Source: PLA3 sp964592235 (GTDB lineage Bacteria; Planctomycetota; Phycisphaerae; UBA1845; UTPLA1). From it: a stretch of DNA of 64,000 nucleotides. This document shows, piece after piece, positions 25,761 through 34,632 of this stretch; within the stretch, counting starts at the first letter, position 1, and every line of letters begins with the position of its first letter. The stretch spans positions 3,635 to 67,634 of the forward strand of contig CAZQCF010000022.1 in NCBI GenBank assembly GCA_964592235.1. Direction: 5' to 3'. The translations under genes and the position numbers were made by a program. The notes beneath the pieces were generated by a model that was not told the origin of the DNA, made no database searches, and saw only the letters and a program-made list of their open reading frames with translations.

Positions 25761-27707
25761 ATGGCGGCACGGCGATTCATCCTGATCGATCATTCGATCC
25801 GCGGCTTCGGCGGCCATCACTACGAGTACGCCGTACACGTGCTGTCGGCTGCGCGCGACGCGGGGTTTGAAACGATCCTCGCCGTGAATCGCGCGTTCGC
25901 CGCTGAAAGCCGGCGCAACGAACCGTGGAAGATCGTGCCGGTCTATGAACACGGATTCTGGCGCAACATCGCTCCGCCCCCGAAGCACGCAGCCAACAAG
26001 GACGACTGGCGGCGGCGATACTTCGAATGGAAGCTGCGTTTCAAGCACGGCAAGTACGGACAAATGCTGGCCATGCTCCCGCTTTATAGGCAGCACTACA
26101 CGCCAAAGACGATCGTGGCGGAAGCGAAGAACAAACTCCAACTCGTCTTCATGTTACTGGGGCTGATCTTTATCAAGTGGCCGTACAACGTGCTGACCTC
26201 GACCGTTTTCCTGCTGCGCGTCATTCTTGATCCGTTCGAGGATTACCTGAAGCGCATCGGCGAGGCCGTCTGGCACTTGATTCAGATGATCTTTTTTCCC
26301 GTGCGGATCGTTCGGCATCTCAATCTGTTCGAACGCGTCGCTAATCGAGCGCCCACCGATTCCGAATTCGCTCGCGACACGACTGAACTCTTCCGGCAGA
26401 TCGGCTTCCAGAAAGGGGACATCGTCTTCATCCCCACCCTGTCGGACCACGATTTAAGCAGCCTTCAGCGATTTCTGGCAAGTGAGCCTGCCGCACATCA
26501 AGCGAGTTGGCACCTGCTCTTCCGAAGGGACCTGCTCACGTCGGATGATCGCAGGGCGGGCGCTACGCTGCCCGCCAACCCATCGGCCGTGCGCGCCTTC
26601 CAGCGATTTCACGAAGCCGCGAACGGCACTGACGTGCGGTTCTATACCGACACGGATCGCCTGACGCATGAGTACAACGGCTTGGGCATTTCGCCGTTCC
26701 GCACGCTGCCGATCCCAATCAACCCGCGACTGACCGAACAATTGAATCGCAATGGCGCGGCGCGACCACTGCGCATCGTCTATTCCGGCGATGCGCGGAC
26801 GGAAAAAGGCTATCATCTTCTGCCTAATCTCGTGCGCGACCTTCATCGCAACGGCTACGCTGACGACGTGGTCTTTCGCATCCAGAGTAATTTCGCCCAT
26901 GCGCGACCGGAGGATGGAACGATCGAGCACCTCGCGCGCACCGAATTGCAGTTGTACCCGGCGCAGCACGTCGAAGTGATCCCTACGCCGCTCGACTCGA
27001 ATCAGTATCACGAGCTGGTCGCCTCTGCCGACATCCTGCTCGTGTTGTACGACGCCGACAATTACTACGCTCGAAGCTCGGGCGTGCTGGTCGAAGCCCT
27101 TACAGCGGGCATTCCTGTCCTGACGCCGGCCGCTTCGTGGATGGGCCAGCAACTGGCCGAAGCAACTTACGAGTACCTGTCGAACCGGATTCGCCAGTCG
27201 AAGTTGCTTGCTCGCGAGAGACCGAGCGGCGCCACGCCGGAACGCGTGGCAATCAAGAAGCCCTGGGAGGCCACCGGTTTGTATGTTCGCCTTCGCCAGC
27301 CCACCGAGGAATCGCCGCAGGTCATTCTCGAAGTGGAGCAACTGCGCGACGGGACGCTGCGAACCCGTGAGTCCCGCATGCTGCACCGCGTCGCGGGTCG
27401 AGCGGACTGCCTCGCTCTTGTAAGACTCGATGCAGCCTCGAATGAGATCCAGCTGCGCCTGACGACGCAGGATCGAGGGACCGAGCTTCCCATGCTCGAT
27501 CTGGAACTAGCCTTCACGAGCGACGCTCCCGAATCGCTCCAGACCGACGCCGCCGGGCGAACCTATTTGCACGGCGAATCGGTTTCCGACCATTTGAAAC
27601 ACATGGTCGAGCACTACGAACACTATCGGGAGACCGCCAGACAATTCGCGCAAGTCTGGAACGCCCGGCATTCGGCCGCCCGTCTCGTGCAGGAGCTGGT
27701 GTCATGA
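25761..27707 (+). CDS. Large glycosyltransferase (GT4-like C-terminal domain) with hydrophobic insertion
   Basis: Protein of 648 residues. The N-terminus (FILIDHSIRGFGGHHYEYA) resembles GT4 acceptor domains. Residues ~125-190 hold hydrophobic stretches (LVFMLLGLIFIKWPYNVL, TSTVFLLRVIL, LIQMIFFPVRIV) that may pack against or enter the membrane. The C-terminal GT-B half has RIVYSGDARTEKGYHLLPNL and ADILLVLYDADNYYARSSG, then LVEALTAGIPVLTPA. A further ~180 residues follow, larger than a usual GT4. The ATG at 25761 has GAGGA upstream. The stop overlaps the next gene (ATGA). Confidence 0.75.
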   Translation: MAARRFILIDHSIRGFGGHHYEYAVHVLSAARDAGFETILAVNRAFAAESRRNEPWKIVPVYEHGFWRNIAPPPKHAANKDDWRRRYFEWKLRFKHGKYGQMLAMLPLYRQHYTPKTIVAEAKNKLQLVFMLLGLIFIKWPYNVLTSTVFLLRVILDPFEDYLKRIGEAVWHLIQMIFFPVRIVRHLNLFERVANRAPTDSEFARDTTELFRQIGFQKGDIVFIPTLSDHDLSSLQRFLASEPAAHQASWHLLFRRDLLTSDDRRAGATLPANPSAVRAFQRFHEAANGTDVRFYTDTDRLTHEYNGLGISPFRTLPIPINPRLTEQLNRNGAARPLRIVYSGDARTEKGYHLLPNLVRDLHRNGYADDVVFRIQSNFAHARPEDGTIEHLARTELQLYPAQHVEVIPTPLDSNQYHELVASADILLVLYDADNYYARSSGVLVEALTAGIPVLTPAASWMGQQLAEATYEYLSNRIRQSKLLARERPSGATPERVAIKKPWEATGLYVRLRQPTEESPQVILEVEQLRDGTLRTRESRMLHRVAGRADCLALVRLDAASNEIQLRLTTQDRGTELPMLDLELAFTSDAPESLQTDAAGRTYLHGESVSDHLKHMVEHYEHYRETARQFAQVWNARHSAARLVQELVS

Positions 27708-28822
27708 AAGTGGCGTGTCTTTCGAACATCAGCGTCGGATACGGTACGCCGCAGATCGTGCATCTGACGCAATCCCTGGCGCGCTACGCGGGCGATGCGC
27801 GACCCCTGCTGATCGAGAACGATCAACCCGAGCGCCCCCCGCGCCATGGCCAGTACCCGGACCTCGACATTCGCCGCGTCCCGTCGCCACATCATCCGTA
27901 TTCCCGCCTCGGCGCCGTGCGATATCTCAACACCGCCAGCGCGATGCTCGACGCCCATCGGCCGGACATTCTCCTGATCCCGAGCACTTACAGCCTGCCT
28001 GCGCTGTGGCTGATGAAGCATCGGCCTCGATTCGTCATCTACTACGTCCTGGAAATGCCCGACGCCTTTGGCTTCACGCGCGACGAGTATCGGTTGAACC
28101 TGTATTCGACCGATCGCATCGATCTCGCCATATATCCCGAGCCGAACCGCGCGAAGATTCACATCGACACGTTCGGCTTGCATCACGTGCCTGGATTGAT
28201 CCTGTTCAACGCGCCGCCGCGCGATGATCTGACGCCACTCCCCGCGAATCAGCGCAACGGGCGGTTGCTTTACCAGGGGACGATTCACGAAGAACTGACC
28301 CGCGGCGACTTCTTTCTCGACGAAGTTGTGCAGAGCCTGCCCATCGACCTGTACGGCATCGTCGACAGCCGCGACGACGCGTTCCGCGACGGCATCATCA
28401 AGGGCCGTAAAGGTGTTCGCTACAAGGGCTATGTCGATAGCGTCGCGCTGCGCGCGATCCGCCGCCGGTACGCGTTCAGCATCGTCTACTGGAACCCGAT
28501 CAACGACAACCAGAAGTTCGCCTGCCCCAACAAGTTCTTCGAGTCCATCGCCGACGGCGTGCCGCCGATCAGCGCGCCGCATCCGCAGTGCCGGATGTTG
28601 ACCGAGCAGTATCAGCTCGGGCTGGTAATGGACGGTTGGTCGCAGGAAGACTTCACGCGCGCGCTGGAGCAGGCCGTGGAATTGATCGGTACGCCGCGCT
28701 ATGAGCAGATGGTGCGTCATTGTCGCGAGGCGTTTGAGCGCGAACTGAACTGGGACACGCAATTTGAGAAAGTCGCGCGGATGCTGGATCGCATGCAGGA
28801 GCGCAGACAAGGCGCCGCCTGA
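27704..28822 (+). CDS. Probable glycosyltransferase (GT-B fold)
   Basis: Protein of 372 residues translationally coupled to the preceding glycosyltransferase. It has a GT-B-like layout: an N-terminal Rossmann half with HRPDILLIPSTYSLPALWLMKHRP, and a C-terminal half with GRLLYQGTIHEEL, GVRYKGYVDS and CPNKFFESIADGVPPISAPHPQCRML, the last resembling the donor-binding motif of GT4 enzymes. It does not match a specific named enzyme. Its role is assigned by fold and context only. Confidence 0.7.
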   Translation: MKVACLSNISVGYGTPQIVHLTQSLARYAGDARPLLIENDQPERPPRHGQYPDLDIRRVPSPHHPYSRLGAVRYLNTASAMLDAHRPDILLIPSTYSLPALWLMKHRPRFVIYYVLEMPDAFGFTRDEYRLNLYSTDRIDLAIYPEPNRAKIHIDTFGLHHVPGLILFNAPPRDDLTPLPANQRNGRLLYQGTIHEELTRGDFFLDEVVQSLPIDLYGIVDSRDDAFRDGIIKGRKGVRYKGYVDSVALRAIRRRYAFSIVYWNPINDNQKFACPNKFFESIADGVPPISAPHPQCRMLTEQYQLGLVMDGWSQEDFTRALEQAVELIGTPRYEQMVRHCREAFERELNWDTQFEKVARMLDRMQERRQGAA

Positions 28823-28843
28823 ATCCGGCGGCAGGGGAAACTC

Positions 28844-29806
28844 GTGGGCGATCTCCAACTCAAGAAAATTCTCGTCACCGGCGCGAGCGGTTTCCTCGGC
28901 CGACATGTCTTGCCCGTTCTCCGAGCGCGCTACGGCGATCATGCCGTCGTCGGGGTGAGCAGCCGAGATTACGACTTGATGAATCCGGCCGCGTGCCGGG
29001 AGATGTTCGAGACGCACCAGCCCGACGTGTTTGTTCACCTCGCGGCCTATTCCGGCGGCATCGGCGCGAATCGAACGTACCCGGCGGACTTTTACTTTCG
29101 CAACACGATCCTGACCGCGCACGGATTTCAATACGCGGCGGAGTTCAACGTCAAGAAGATGGTCTACCCAATGGGCGGGTGCTCCTACCCCGCGACCGCG
29201 CGCAGCCCTATCGACGAGTCGCAAATGTGGGAGGGCTATCCACAGGTCGAAAGCGCCGGCTACTCCGCTGCCAAGAAAATGGGCCTCGTCGCGAGCCAGT
29301 CCTATCGTCAGCAATATGGATTGAAGACGTCCGTCATCATTCCCGGCAATTTGTACGGCGAGTACGACAACTTCACGCGGCTCGATTCGCACGTCGTGCC
29401 CGCCATGCTGCGGCGATACTACGAGGCGAAACTCGAACATGCGCCGAAGGTCGTGATGTGGGGCAGCGGCAAGCCCACGCGCGACTTTGTCTACGCCGCC
29501 GATGTCGCGGCGGTCTTTCCGTACTTCATCGAAGAATACGACTCGACCGAGCCGGTGAACATCTCCAGCGGCACAACGACGTCGATCCGCGAGCTGGCCG
29601 AGACGATCCGCACCATCACCGGCTACGATGGCGCGATCGAATGGGACACCACCAAGCCCGACGGCCAGATGTTCAAGATTTTCGACGTGAGCCGATTGCA
29701 CGGCCTCGGGCTGAAGTGCGCGACGCCGCTGGTGGACGGCCTGCGCCGCACCTTCGCCTGGTTCAACCGGCACTACGCCGAGAAGTCCGACGGCATTCGA
29801 TTGTGA
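28844..29806 (+). CDS. GDP-L-fucose synthase-like SDR epimerase/reductase
   Basis: Extended SDR enzyme of 320 residues. It has TGASGFLGRHVLPVL for NAD(P), HLAAYSGGIGANRTYPADF (the GDP-fucose-synthase type helix), GGCSYPA in place of the family SxCxYP, and the catalytic YxxxK in GYSAAKKMGL. GSGKPTRDFVYAADVA is the conserved C-terminal motif. GDP-fucose synthases epimerise and reduce GDP-4-keto-6-deoxymannose. No GDP-mannose dehydratase is in the window, while GDP-heptose enzymes are, so a GDP-heptose-derived substrate is possible. Starts with GTG at 28844 with AGGGGA upstream. Confidence 0.85.
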   Translation: MGDLQLKKILVTGASGFLGRHVLPVLRARYGDHAVVGVSSRDYDLMNPAACREMFETHQPDVFVHLAAYSGGIGANRTYPADFYFRNTILTAHGFQYAAEFNVKKMVYPMGGCSYPATARSPIDESQMWEGYPQVESAGYSAAKKMGLVASQSYRQQYGLKTSVIIPGNLYGEYDNFTRLDSHVVPAMLRRYYEAKLEHAPKVVMWGSGKPTRDFVYAADVAAVFPYFIEEYDSTEPVNISSGTTTSIRELAETIRTITGYDGAIEWDTTKPDGQMFKIFDVSRLHGLGLKCATPLVDGLRRTFAWFNRHYAEKSDGIRL

Positions 29807-29846
29807 ACCCGGGCTGTGCCGCGCCCACTCAATAAGCGATTCAAAC

Positions 29847-30629
29847 ATGACGGTATTCATTCTGGGAGGCAGAGGTTTCGTCGGCAGCGCGTTCGTGCGA
29901 CTGTTCGCCGCGCGCGGCATCGCTTGCGAGGTCGTTGCGCGCGACAATTGGGACGCGCTCGCCGAGCGACGCTGTGATGTGCTGATAAACGCCGCCGGCA
30001 ACTCGAAAAAGTTCCTCTCCGACCGCGACCCGGCGGCCGACTTCGACGCGACCGTGCGGATGACGTTCGATTCGCTGCACCGCTTCAAGTTCGATCGCTA
30101 CGTGCTGTGTTCTTCCTGCGATGTGTACGACAACTACGCCGGTCCAGGCCGTACGCGTGAAAACGCCCCCATCGACCCCGTGCGTCAAAGCCGCTACGGC
30201 TTTCATAAGCAGCTCGCCGAGCAGCTCGCACGATACGAGGCGAAGCAGCCGCTGATCATCCGATTCGGCGGATTCGTCGGGCCGGGCCTTAAGAAGAATC
30301 CCATCTTCGATATCCTGCGCGGCGGGCCGCTTTGGCTCCACCCCGACAGCCGCCTGCAATACCTTCACACCGACGACGCCGCGAAAATCGTCTGGCAGCT
30401 CGTCGAATCCGGTCGCTGGGGCGAGACGTTCAACGTCTGCGGAGACGGCGTCGTGCGACTGGCCGATGTCATCGCGCGCGTCGGGCATCCCGTTTCCGTG
30501 CAGCCCGAGAGCCCGACCGTGCATTACGAAATCAACATCGACAAACTACGCGGCTGGATGACCGTGCCGCGTTCGGAGCCGGCCGTCTTCGCCTTTGTCG
30601 ACGCCGAAAAGCAATCGCCTCGCGGGTAA
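29847..30629 (+). CDS. NAD-dependent epimerase/reductase (SDR)
   Basis: Short extended-type SDR enzyme of 260 residues. The NAD motif is ILGGRGFVGSAFVRLF, the catalytic triad appears in CSSCDVYDNY and SRYGFHKQLAEQL (YxxxK), and LQYLHTDDAAKIVW is the usual C-terminal motif. It probably acts on a nucleotide sugar and lies between the fucose-synthase-like gene and hddA, 34 bases ahead of hddA. The substrate is not resolved. Confidence 0.83.
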   Translation: MTVFILGGRGFVGSAFVRLFAARGIACEVVARDNWDALAERRCDVLINAAGNSKKFLSDRDPAADFDATVRMTFDSLHRFKFDRYVLCSSCDVYDNYAGPGRTRENAPIDPVRQSRYGFHKQLAEQLARYEAKQPLIIRFGGFVGPGLKKNPIFDILRGGPLWLHPDSRLQYLHTDDAAKIVWQLVESGRWGETFNVCGDGVVRLADVIARVGHPVSVQPESPTVHYEINIDKLRGWMTVPRSEPAVFAFVDAEKQSPRG

Positions 30630-30663
30630 CTCAAACGGCCGTATAATCCGGCCCGGGTGACGC

Positions 30664-31647
30664 ATGATTCTCTGCAAGACGCCGCTTCGCGTGAGCTTTC
30701 TCGGAGGCGGCACGGATTTTCCCGAGTACTTTCGCGCCAACGGCGGCGGCGCGGTTCTCGGCACGGCGATTGACAAGTTCCTCTATCACTCGGTCATGCC
30801 GTTTCACTCGCGGCTGTTCGATTACTCGGTGCGCATCGCCTATCGCCGCGTGGAATGCGTGCAAAGCGTCGATCTCATCGAGCACGCGCCATTTCGCGAA
30901 GTCCTGCGGCACGTCGGCATCAGCCGCGACGTGGAGATCAGCGTCACGTCGGACCTGCCTTCTTTCTCGGGTCTCGGCTCGTCGTCCAGTTTCGTCGTCG
31001 GCCTGCTCAACGCCCTTCACGCATTCAGCGGCAAGGCCGTCACCAAGCTGGACCTCGCACAGCAGGCGATCCGCATCGAGCGCGAAACTCTGCACGAAGC
31101 CGTCGGCTGCCAGGACCAGGTCTTCGCCGCGTTCGGCGGCTGCAATCTCGTTGAGTTCACCGCGACCGACGACATCGTCGTGCATCGCATCCCCCTCAAG
31201 CGAGCGCAATTCCAGGAACTCGAGTCCATGCTGCTGATGTTCTACACCGGCATCGGGCGCAAGGCCGTCGACCTGGAGGCCAAAAAAATCAGCAACATCG
31301 CGAAGTTGACCGACCACTTGCGCGAAATGCGCCGGCTGGTAGATGAGGGCTATCGCGTTTTGACTGGCGGCGCGCCGCTCGCCGCGCTGGGCGCCCTGCT
31401 CGACAAGGCGTGGCGGCTCAAGAAGCAACTGGAGTCCGGCGTCAGCAACGGTGCGATCGACGGTATGTACGCCGCGGGAATGGAGGCCGGCGCGCTCGGC
31501 GGAAAAATCCTCGGAGCCGGCGGCGGCGGTTTCATGCTCTTCTGTGTTCCGCCAGAGCGGCAGGCGGCCGTTCGCACGGCCCTCGCGTCGCACTATGAAA
31601 TTCCCATCGCCCTGAATGCCCCGGGCAGCCAGATCGTTCACGCGTGA
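30664..31647 (+). CDS. hddA: D-glycero-alpha-D-manno-heptose 7-phosphate kinase
   Basis: GHMP kinase of 327 residues. CKTPLRVSFLGGGTDFPEYF is the hallmark HddA N-terminus; the ATP loop is SDLPSFSGLGSSSSFVVG and GGKILGAGGGGFMLF is the C-terminal GHMP motif. It phosphorylates the C1 position of heptose 7-phosphate, giving the 1,7-bisphosphate that GmhB dephosphorylates before HddC adds GMP. Together with gmhA, gmhB and hddC in this window it completes the GDP-heptose route. The next gene begins with a GTGA overlap. Confidence 0.92.
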   Translation: MILCKTPLRVSFLGGGTDFPEYFRANGGGAVLGTAIDKFLYHSVMPFHSRLFDYSVRIAYRRVECVQSVDLIEHAPFREVLRHVGISRDVEISVTSDLPSFSGLGSSSSFVVGLLNALHAFSGKAVTKLDLAQQAIRIERETLHEAVGCQDQVFAAFGGCNLVEFTATDDIVVHRIPLKRAQFQELESMLLMFYTGIGRKAVDLEAKKISNIAKLTDHLREMRRLVDEGYRVLTGGAPLAALGALLDKAWRLKKQLESGVSNGAIDGMYAAGMEAGALGGKILGAGGGGFMLFCVPPERQAAVRTALASHYEIPIALNAPGSQIVHA

Positions 31648-32801
31648 CGACTTCGGATCACAAGTCGGCCGGGCCAATCGTGTCCCTCGCGGCGGTCGCA
31701 TGGGACTTCCCACTCGTCGGGCGCACGCGCATGTTGCACGAAGCATGGCATCGCGCCGGTCGCAATTCCGTTTTCATTGAAGCGCCTCACTCCTGGCGCG
31801 CCGCGATCCGGCACGCACTGCGCGGCGGACCGCCCGCGCCGATTCCCGTTATTCGACCTTGGCCCACCTGGCCCGTGCGATTCTGGCATTGGCTCGGCGA
31901 GCCGCGCGTGCGCCGCGCGCTGCGATGCCGCGCCGATTCACTGCGCCGCCGGCTCGATCCAATGTTCGACTGGCCGCGCGCCACCGCCATCGTTGTCACC
32001 CCCGCCTGGCTGCCCTGGTTGGAAGCCCTCCCCTTCGGCCGCGTCATCTACGACTGCATTGACGATCTTGCAGTGCACGCGCCGCACCCCGGCCTGCGTC
32101 GGATCATTGAAGCATGGGAGCGCGAATTGATCGCTCGCGCCAACGCGGCCGTTGTGACCGCGACTGCGCTCGCCGAGCAGTTGCACGCGCAGCGACCGGA
32201 CCTCCGTATCGAACTTATCCAGAACGCGGCGGATGTCCAAAACTTCCTGCGCCTCGCGGCGTCATCCCCCCGCCCCGCTGACTTGCCTGCGGGCCGTCGC
32301 ATTCTCGGATTCGTCGGCGCGCTCTTCGAGTGGATCGACTTCGACCTGATCGAACAAACAGCTCGCCGCGCAAGCGACTGGCAGCTCATACTCATCGGCC
32401 CGACCGATTCGCCGGCGCGACTTCAATCGCTGCGAAACCTGCCGAACGTCACCTGGCTCGGCCCGCGCGACCCGCGCGATGTGCCGGCCTACGTCGCCGC
32501 GTTCGACGCATGCTGGGCACCGTTTCGTGCAATCGCCGTCTCGAAGGCAGCGAATCCCGTCAAGCTTTATGAATACCTCGCGCTCGGCAAGCCGACGCTC
32601 ACCACCGCCGTCGCCGACACGGCCCGTTTTGGCGAAACCATCGATGTCGTTCACAATGCGGACGAGGTGCTTGCGGCCTTGGGCAGAATTGACACCGAGC
32701 CGGCCGACGCCGCCGCAAAACGCCGTCGCTTCGCGGCAGATAACGATTGGAACGCTCGGGCGACTCAATACGCTCGATTCATAGAGGCTTTGTCACGATG
32801 A
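31644..32801 (+). CDS. Glycosyltransferase, GT-B fold
   Basis: Protein of 385 residues. LPFGRVIYDCIDDLAVHAP is typical of a GT group that often starts chain assembly or acts in exopolysaccharide loci. The C-terminal half has RRILGFVGALFEWIDFDLI and AVSKAANPVKLYEYLALGKPTLTTA, the donor-binding region. It starts with GTG overlapping the hddA stop and its own stop overlaps the ubiA ATG (ATGA), so hddA, this gene and ubiA are likely one transcript. Confidence 0.87.
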   Translation: MTTSDHKSAGPIVSLAAVAWDFPLVGRTRMLHEAWHRAGRNSVFIEAPHSWRAAIRHALRGGPPAPIPVIRPWPTWPVRFWHWLGEPRVRRALRCRADSLRRRLDPMFDWPRATAIVVTPAWLPWLEALPFGRVIYDCIDDLAVHAPHPGLRRIIEAWERELIARANAAVVTATALAEQLHAQRPDLRIELIQNAADVQNFLRLAASSPRPADLPAGRRILGFVGALFEWIDFDLIEQTARRASDWQLILIGPTDSPARLQSLRNLPNVTWLGPRDPRDVPAYVAAFDACWAPFRAIAVSKAANPVKLYEYLALGKPTLTTAVADTARFGETIDVVHNADEVLAALGRIDTEPADAAAKRRRFAADNDWNARATQYARFIEALSR

Positions 32802-33706
32802 GCGTCGTGCGAGACGTGCAAACATGGGGCGAGATGGTGAAGTTCTCGCACTCCGTCTTTGCGCTGCCGTTTGCGCTGGTCGCCACTGTCATGGCAGGCC
32901 GAAACCTCCCCGCGGGTCACGCCTCGGCGGGCCAGTTCGCGCTCATCATCCTCTGCATGGTCGCCGCGCGAAGTTTCGCCATGACCTTCAACCGCATCGC
33001 CGACGCCGACCTCGACGCGCGCAATCCGCGCACTGCCTCGCGCCCGATCCCAACGGGCCGCATCTCGCGCCGAAGCGCCTGGACCTTTCTCATCGTCTTC
33101 GCGTTGCTCTTTGCGCTCGGCTGCTACGGCTTCCTGCACTACTACGCCAACCGCTGGCCGCTCACGCTTTCCCTCCCCACCCTCGCCACACTGGCCGGCT
33201 ACTCCTACGCCAAGCGCTTCACGCCGCTGGCCCACTTTATTCTCGGCATGGCCATCTCCTTCGCCCCGGTCGCCGCATGGATCGCCATTCATCCCGCCTC
33301 CGTCGGCAGCGGGCCGCCCTTTCTGCTCATGGCCGCCGTCATGAGCTGGATCACCGGCTTCGATATTATCTACGCTTGTCAGGATATCGACGTCGACCGC
33401 CGCGAGCAGTTGAACTCCATCCCCGCCGCGCTCGGCATCGGCCCCGCCCTGCTCGTCTCCCGCGGGTGCCACATCCTGTGCATCGCGATGCTCGTCGGGT
33501 TCGGTCTCGTTTGCCACCTCGGCTGGATCTACTGGATCGGCCTCGGAATCACCGCCGCCCTGCTCGCCGCCGAACAGGCCGTCGTTCGCCCCAACGACCT
33601 CTCGCGCGTGAACCTCGCGTTCTTCACGCTCAACGGCTGCGTCAGCCTGCTCTTCGCCGCCGCGGCCATTACGGACATCCTGTTATCTGGCCGCACAACC
33701 CTATAA
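32798..33706 (+). CDS. UbiA-family polyprenyltransferase
   Basis: Integral membrane prenyltransferase of about 302 residues with around eight hydrophobic segments. The two Asp-rich motifs are NRIADADLDARNPRTASRPIP near residue 65 and DIDVDRREQLNSIPA near 200, which bind the Mg-prenyl diphosphate. FAVEFSHSVFALPFAL-like start (MVKFSHSVFALPFALVA) is typical of 4-hydroxybenzoate prenyltransferase and of MqnP in the futalosine menaquinone pathway. In this kind of organism a menaquinone role is more likely than ubiquinone, but this is inference. It is coupled to the preceding glycosyltransferase gene. Confidence 0.88.
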   Translation: MSVVRDVQTWGEMVKFSHSVFALPFALVATVMAGRNLPAGHASAGQFALIILCMVAARSFAMTFNRIADADLDARNPRTASRPIPTGRISRRSAWTFLIVFALLFALGCYGFLHYYANRWPLTLSLPTLATLAGYSYAKRFTPLAHFILGMAISFAPVAAWIAIHPASVGSGPPFLLMAAVMSWITGFDIIYACQDIDVDRREQLNSIPAALGIGPALLVSRGCHILCIAMLVGFGLVCHLGWIYWIGLGITAALLAAEQAVVRPNDLSRVNLAFFTLNGCVSLLFAAAAITDILLSGRTTL

Positions 33707-33750
33707 GAATCCGCCTTCAACCCGCCCTGCTGCGGTATTCGCCTGGGTGC

Positions 33751-33779
33751 CCCATCCTTTGCGAAGCAAAGGGTGGGGT
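33751..33779. repeat. 13-bp stem hairpin, REP-like
   Basis: The arms ccccatcctttgc and gcaaagggtgggg pair (one G-T wobble) around a gaa loop. It lies 45 bases after ubiA and could act as a terminator, but the pattern matches dispersed palindromic repeats common in GC-rich genomes. Confidence 0.7.
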
Positions 33780-33799
33780 CGCGATGATGAAGTGCGTAG

Positions 33800-33819
33800 G
33801 TCGGGTCCGCAGACCCGAC
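33800..33819. repeat. Perfect 8-bp stem hairpin
   Basis: The arms gtcgggtc and gacccgac pair around a cgca loop, 20 bases after the previous hairpin. The 259-base gap 33707-33965 holds only these two palindromes and no convincing gene. Confidence 0.7.
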
Positions 33820-33965
33820 ATGACTCGAGCGGTGCTTCGAATACGCACCCTGCAACTGCGCGAGGGCGAACCGACCGCGACCTCAAGACTCTCGAATAAG
33901 TGCCATAAATCCACATCTCCCATGCATTTGCAAGAATGGCTCACCCGCCATATAGTGGCTGGGCT

Positions 33966-34412
33966 ATGAAGCAGGGAATTCACAGGCTATGGATTCTCCT
34001 CCTGACCGTCCTTCCGTGGGCCGGCGTGTCGGCCGGACCGGCGCTGGCGGCGGTGCAGGCCGATCTCGCGCGCGAGGCCGACCGCGCTGCCGCGGAGCAG
34101 GCCGCCCGCCGATTGATCGAAGGCTCGCCGGTCGATGGTGCGGGCGATCCCGATTCTCCCGCGACCCACCGCGCGAAGCGCGCAGCCGAATCGCAGCGAT
34201 CAACCGACGAAGGCCGGTACGTCACGACCCCGTCGGCTATCAAGCCGGGCGACAGTGATTCGCATTCCAGTGTTGATCTGGCCGCCGCGGGCGCAAGCAC
34301 GGCGCTCGGCGCGGTGATTCGAATTGAACGCAACAACCCGTCAGCCGGCGTAGTGATGAACGGGTCGCTGCATTATCCCATCTATCGGGCGCAGGCGCCG
34401 CCGCAGGGTTGA
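33966..34412 (+). CDS. Small exported protein of unknown function
   Basis: Protein of about 148 residues. A signal peptide is clear: MKQGIHRLWILLLTVLPWAGVSAG with a likely cleavage after ALA near residue 28. The mature part is short, polar and low in complexity (AREADRAAAEQAARRLIEG), with a C-terminal conserved-looking segment GAVIRIERNNPSAGVVMNGSL. No family is recognised. It precedes secDF by 220 bases; YajC would be expected there, but this protein does not look like YajC. Confidence 0.6.
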   Translation: MKQGIHRLWILLLTVLPWAGVSAGPALAAVQADLAREADRAAAEQAARRLIEGSPVDGAGDPDSPATHRAKRAAESQRSTDEGRYVTTPSAIKPGDSDSHSSVDLAAAGASTALGAVIRIERNNPSAGVVMNGSLHYPIYRAQAPPQG

Positions 34413-34632
34413 CTTCACCCGGCGGAGCATTCTCACGAGCTGGTCCCGAACGCGCCGCCCCATTGCGGAATCTCACTGATCAATCATCGTGGCGCCGAAC
34501 AATCGACGGCGCCGTTTCTCCCGTGCGGAAAGAATAAGACAATCGACTCACCCCCTCCTCGCGGCGCTCGGACCAAACGGCGAGGACGACCGGCGAGTCG
34601 GACCCTTCAGGCAATCGACGAGGCAGATTCTC

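Noticed and set aside
27623..30088. 821-codon open frame on the minus strand
   Set aside because: It is antisense to a glycosyltransferase, an SDR gene and part of another SDR gene that all show clear family motifs; its own translation has no recognisable domain.
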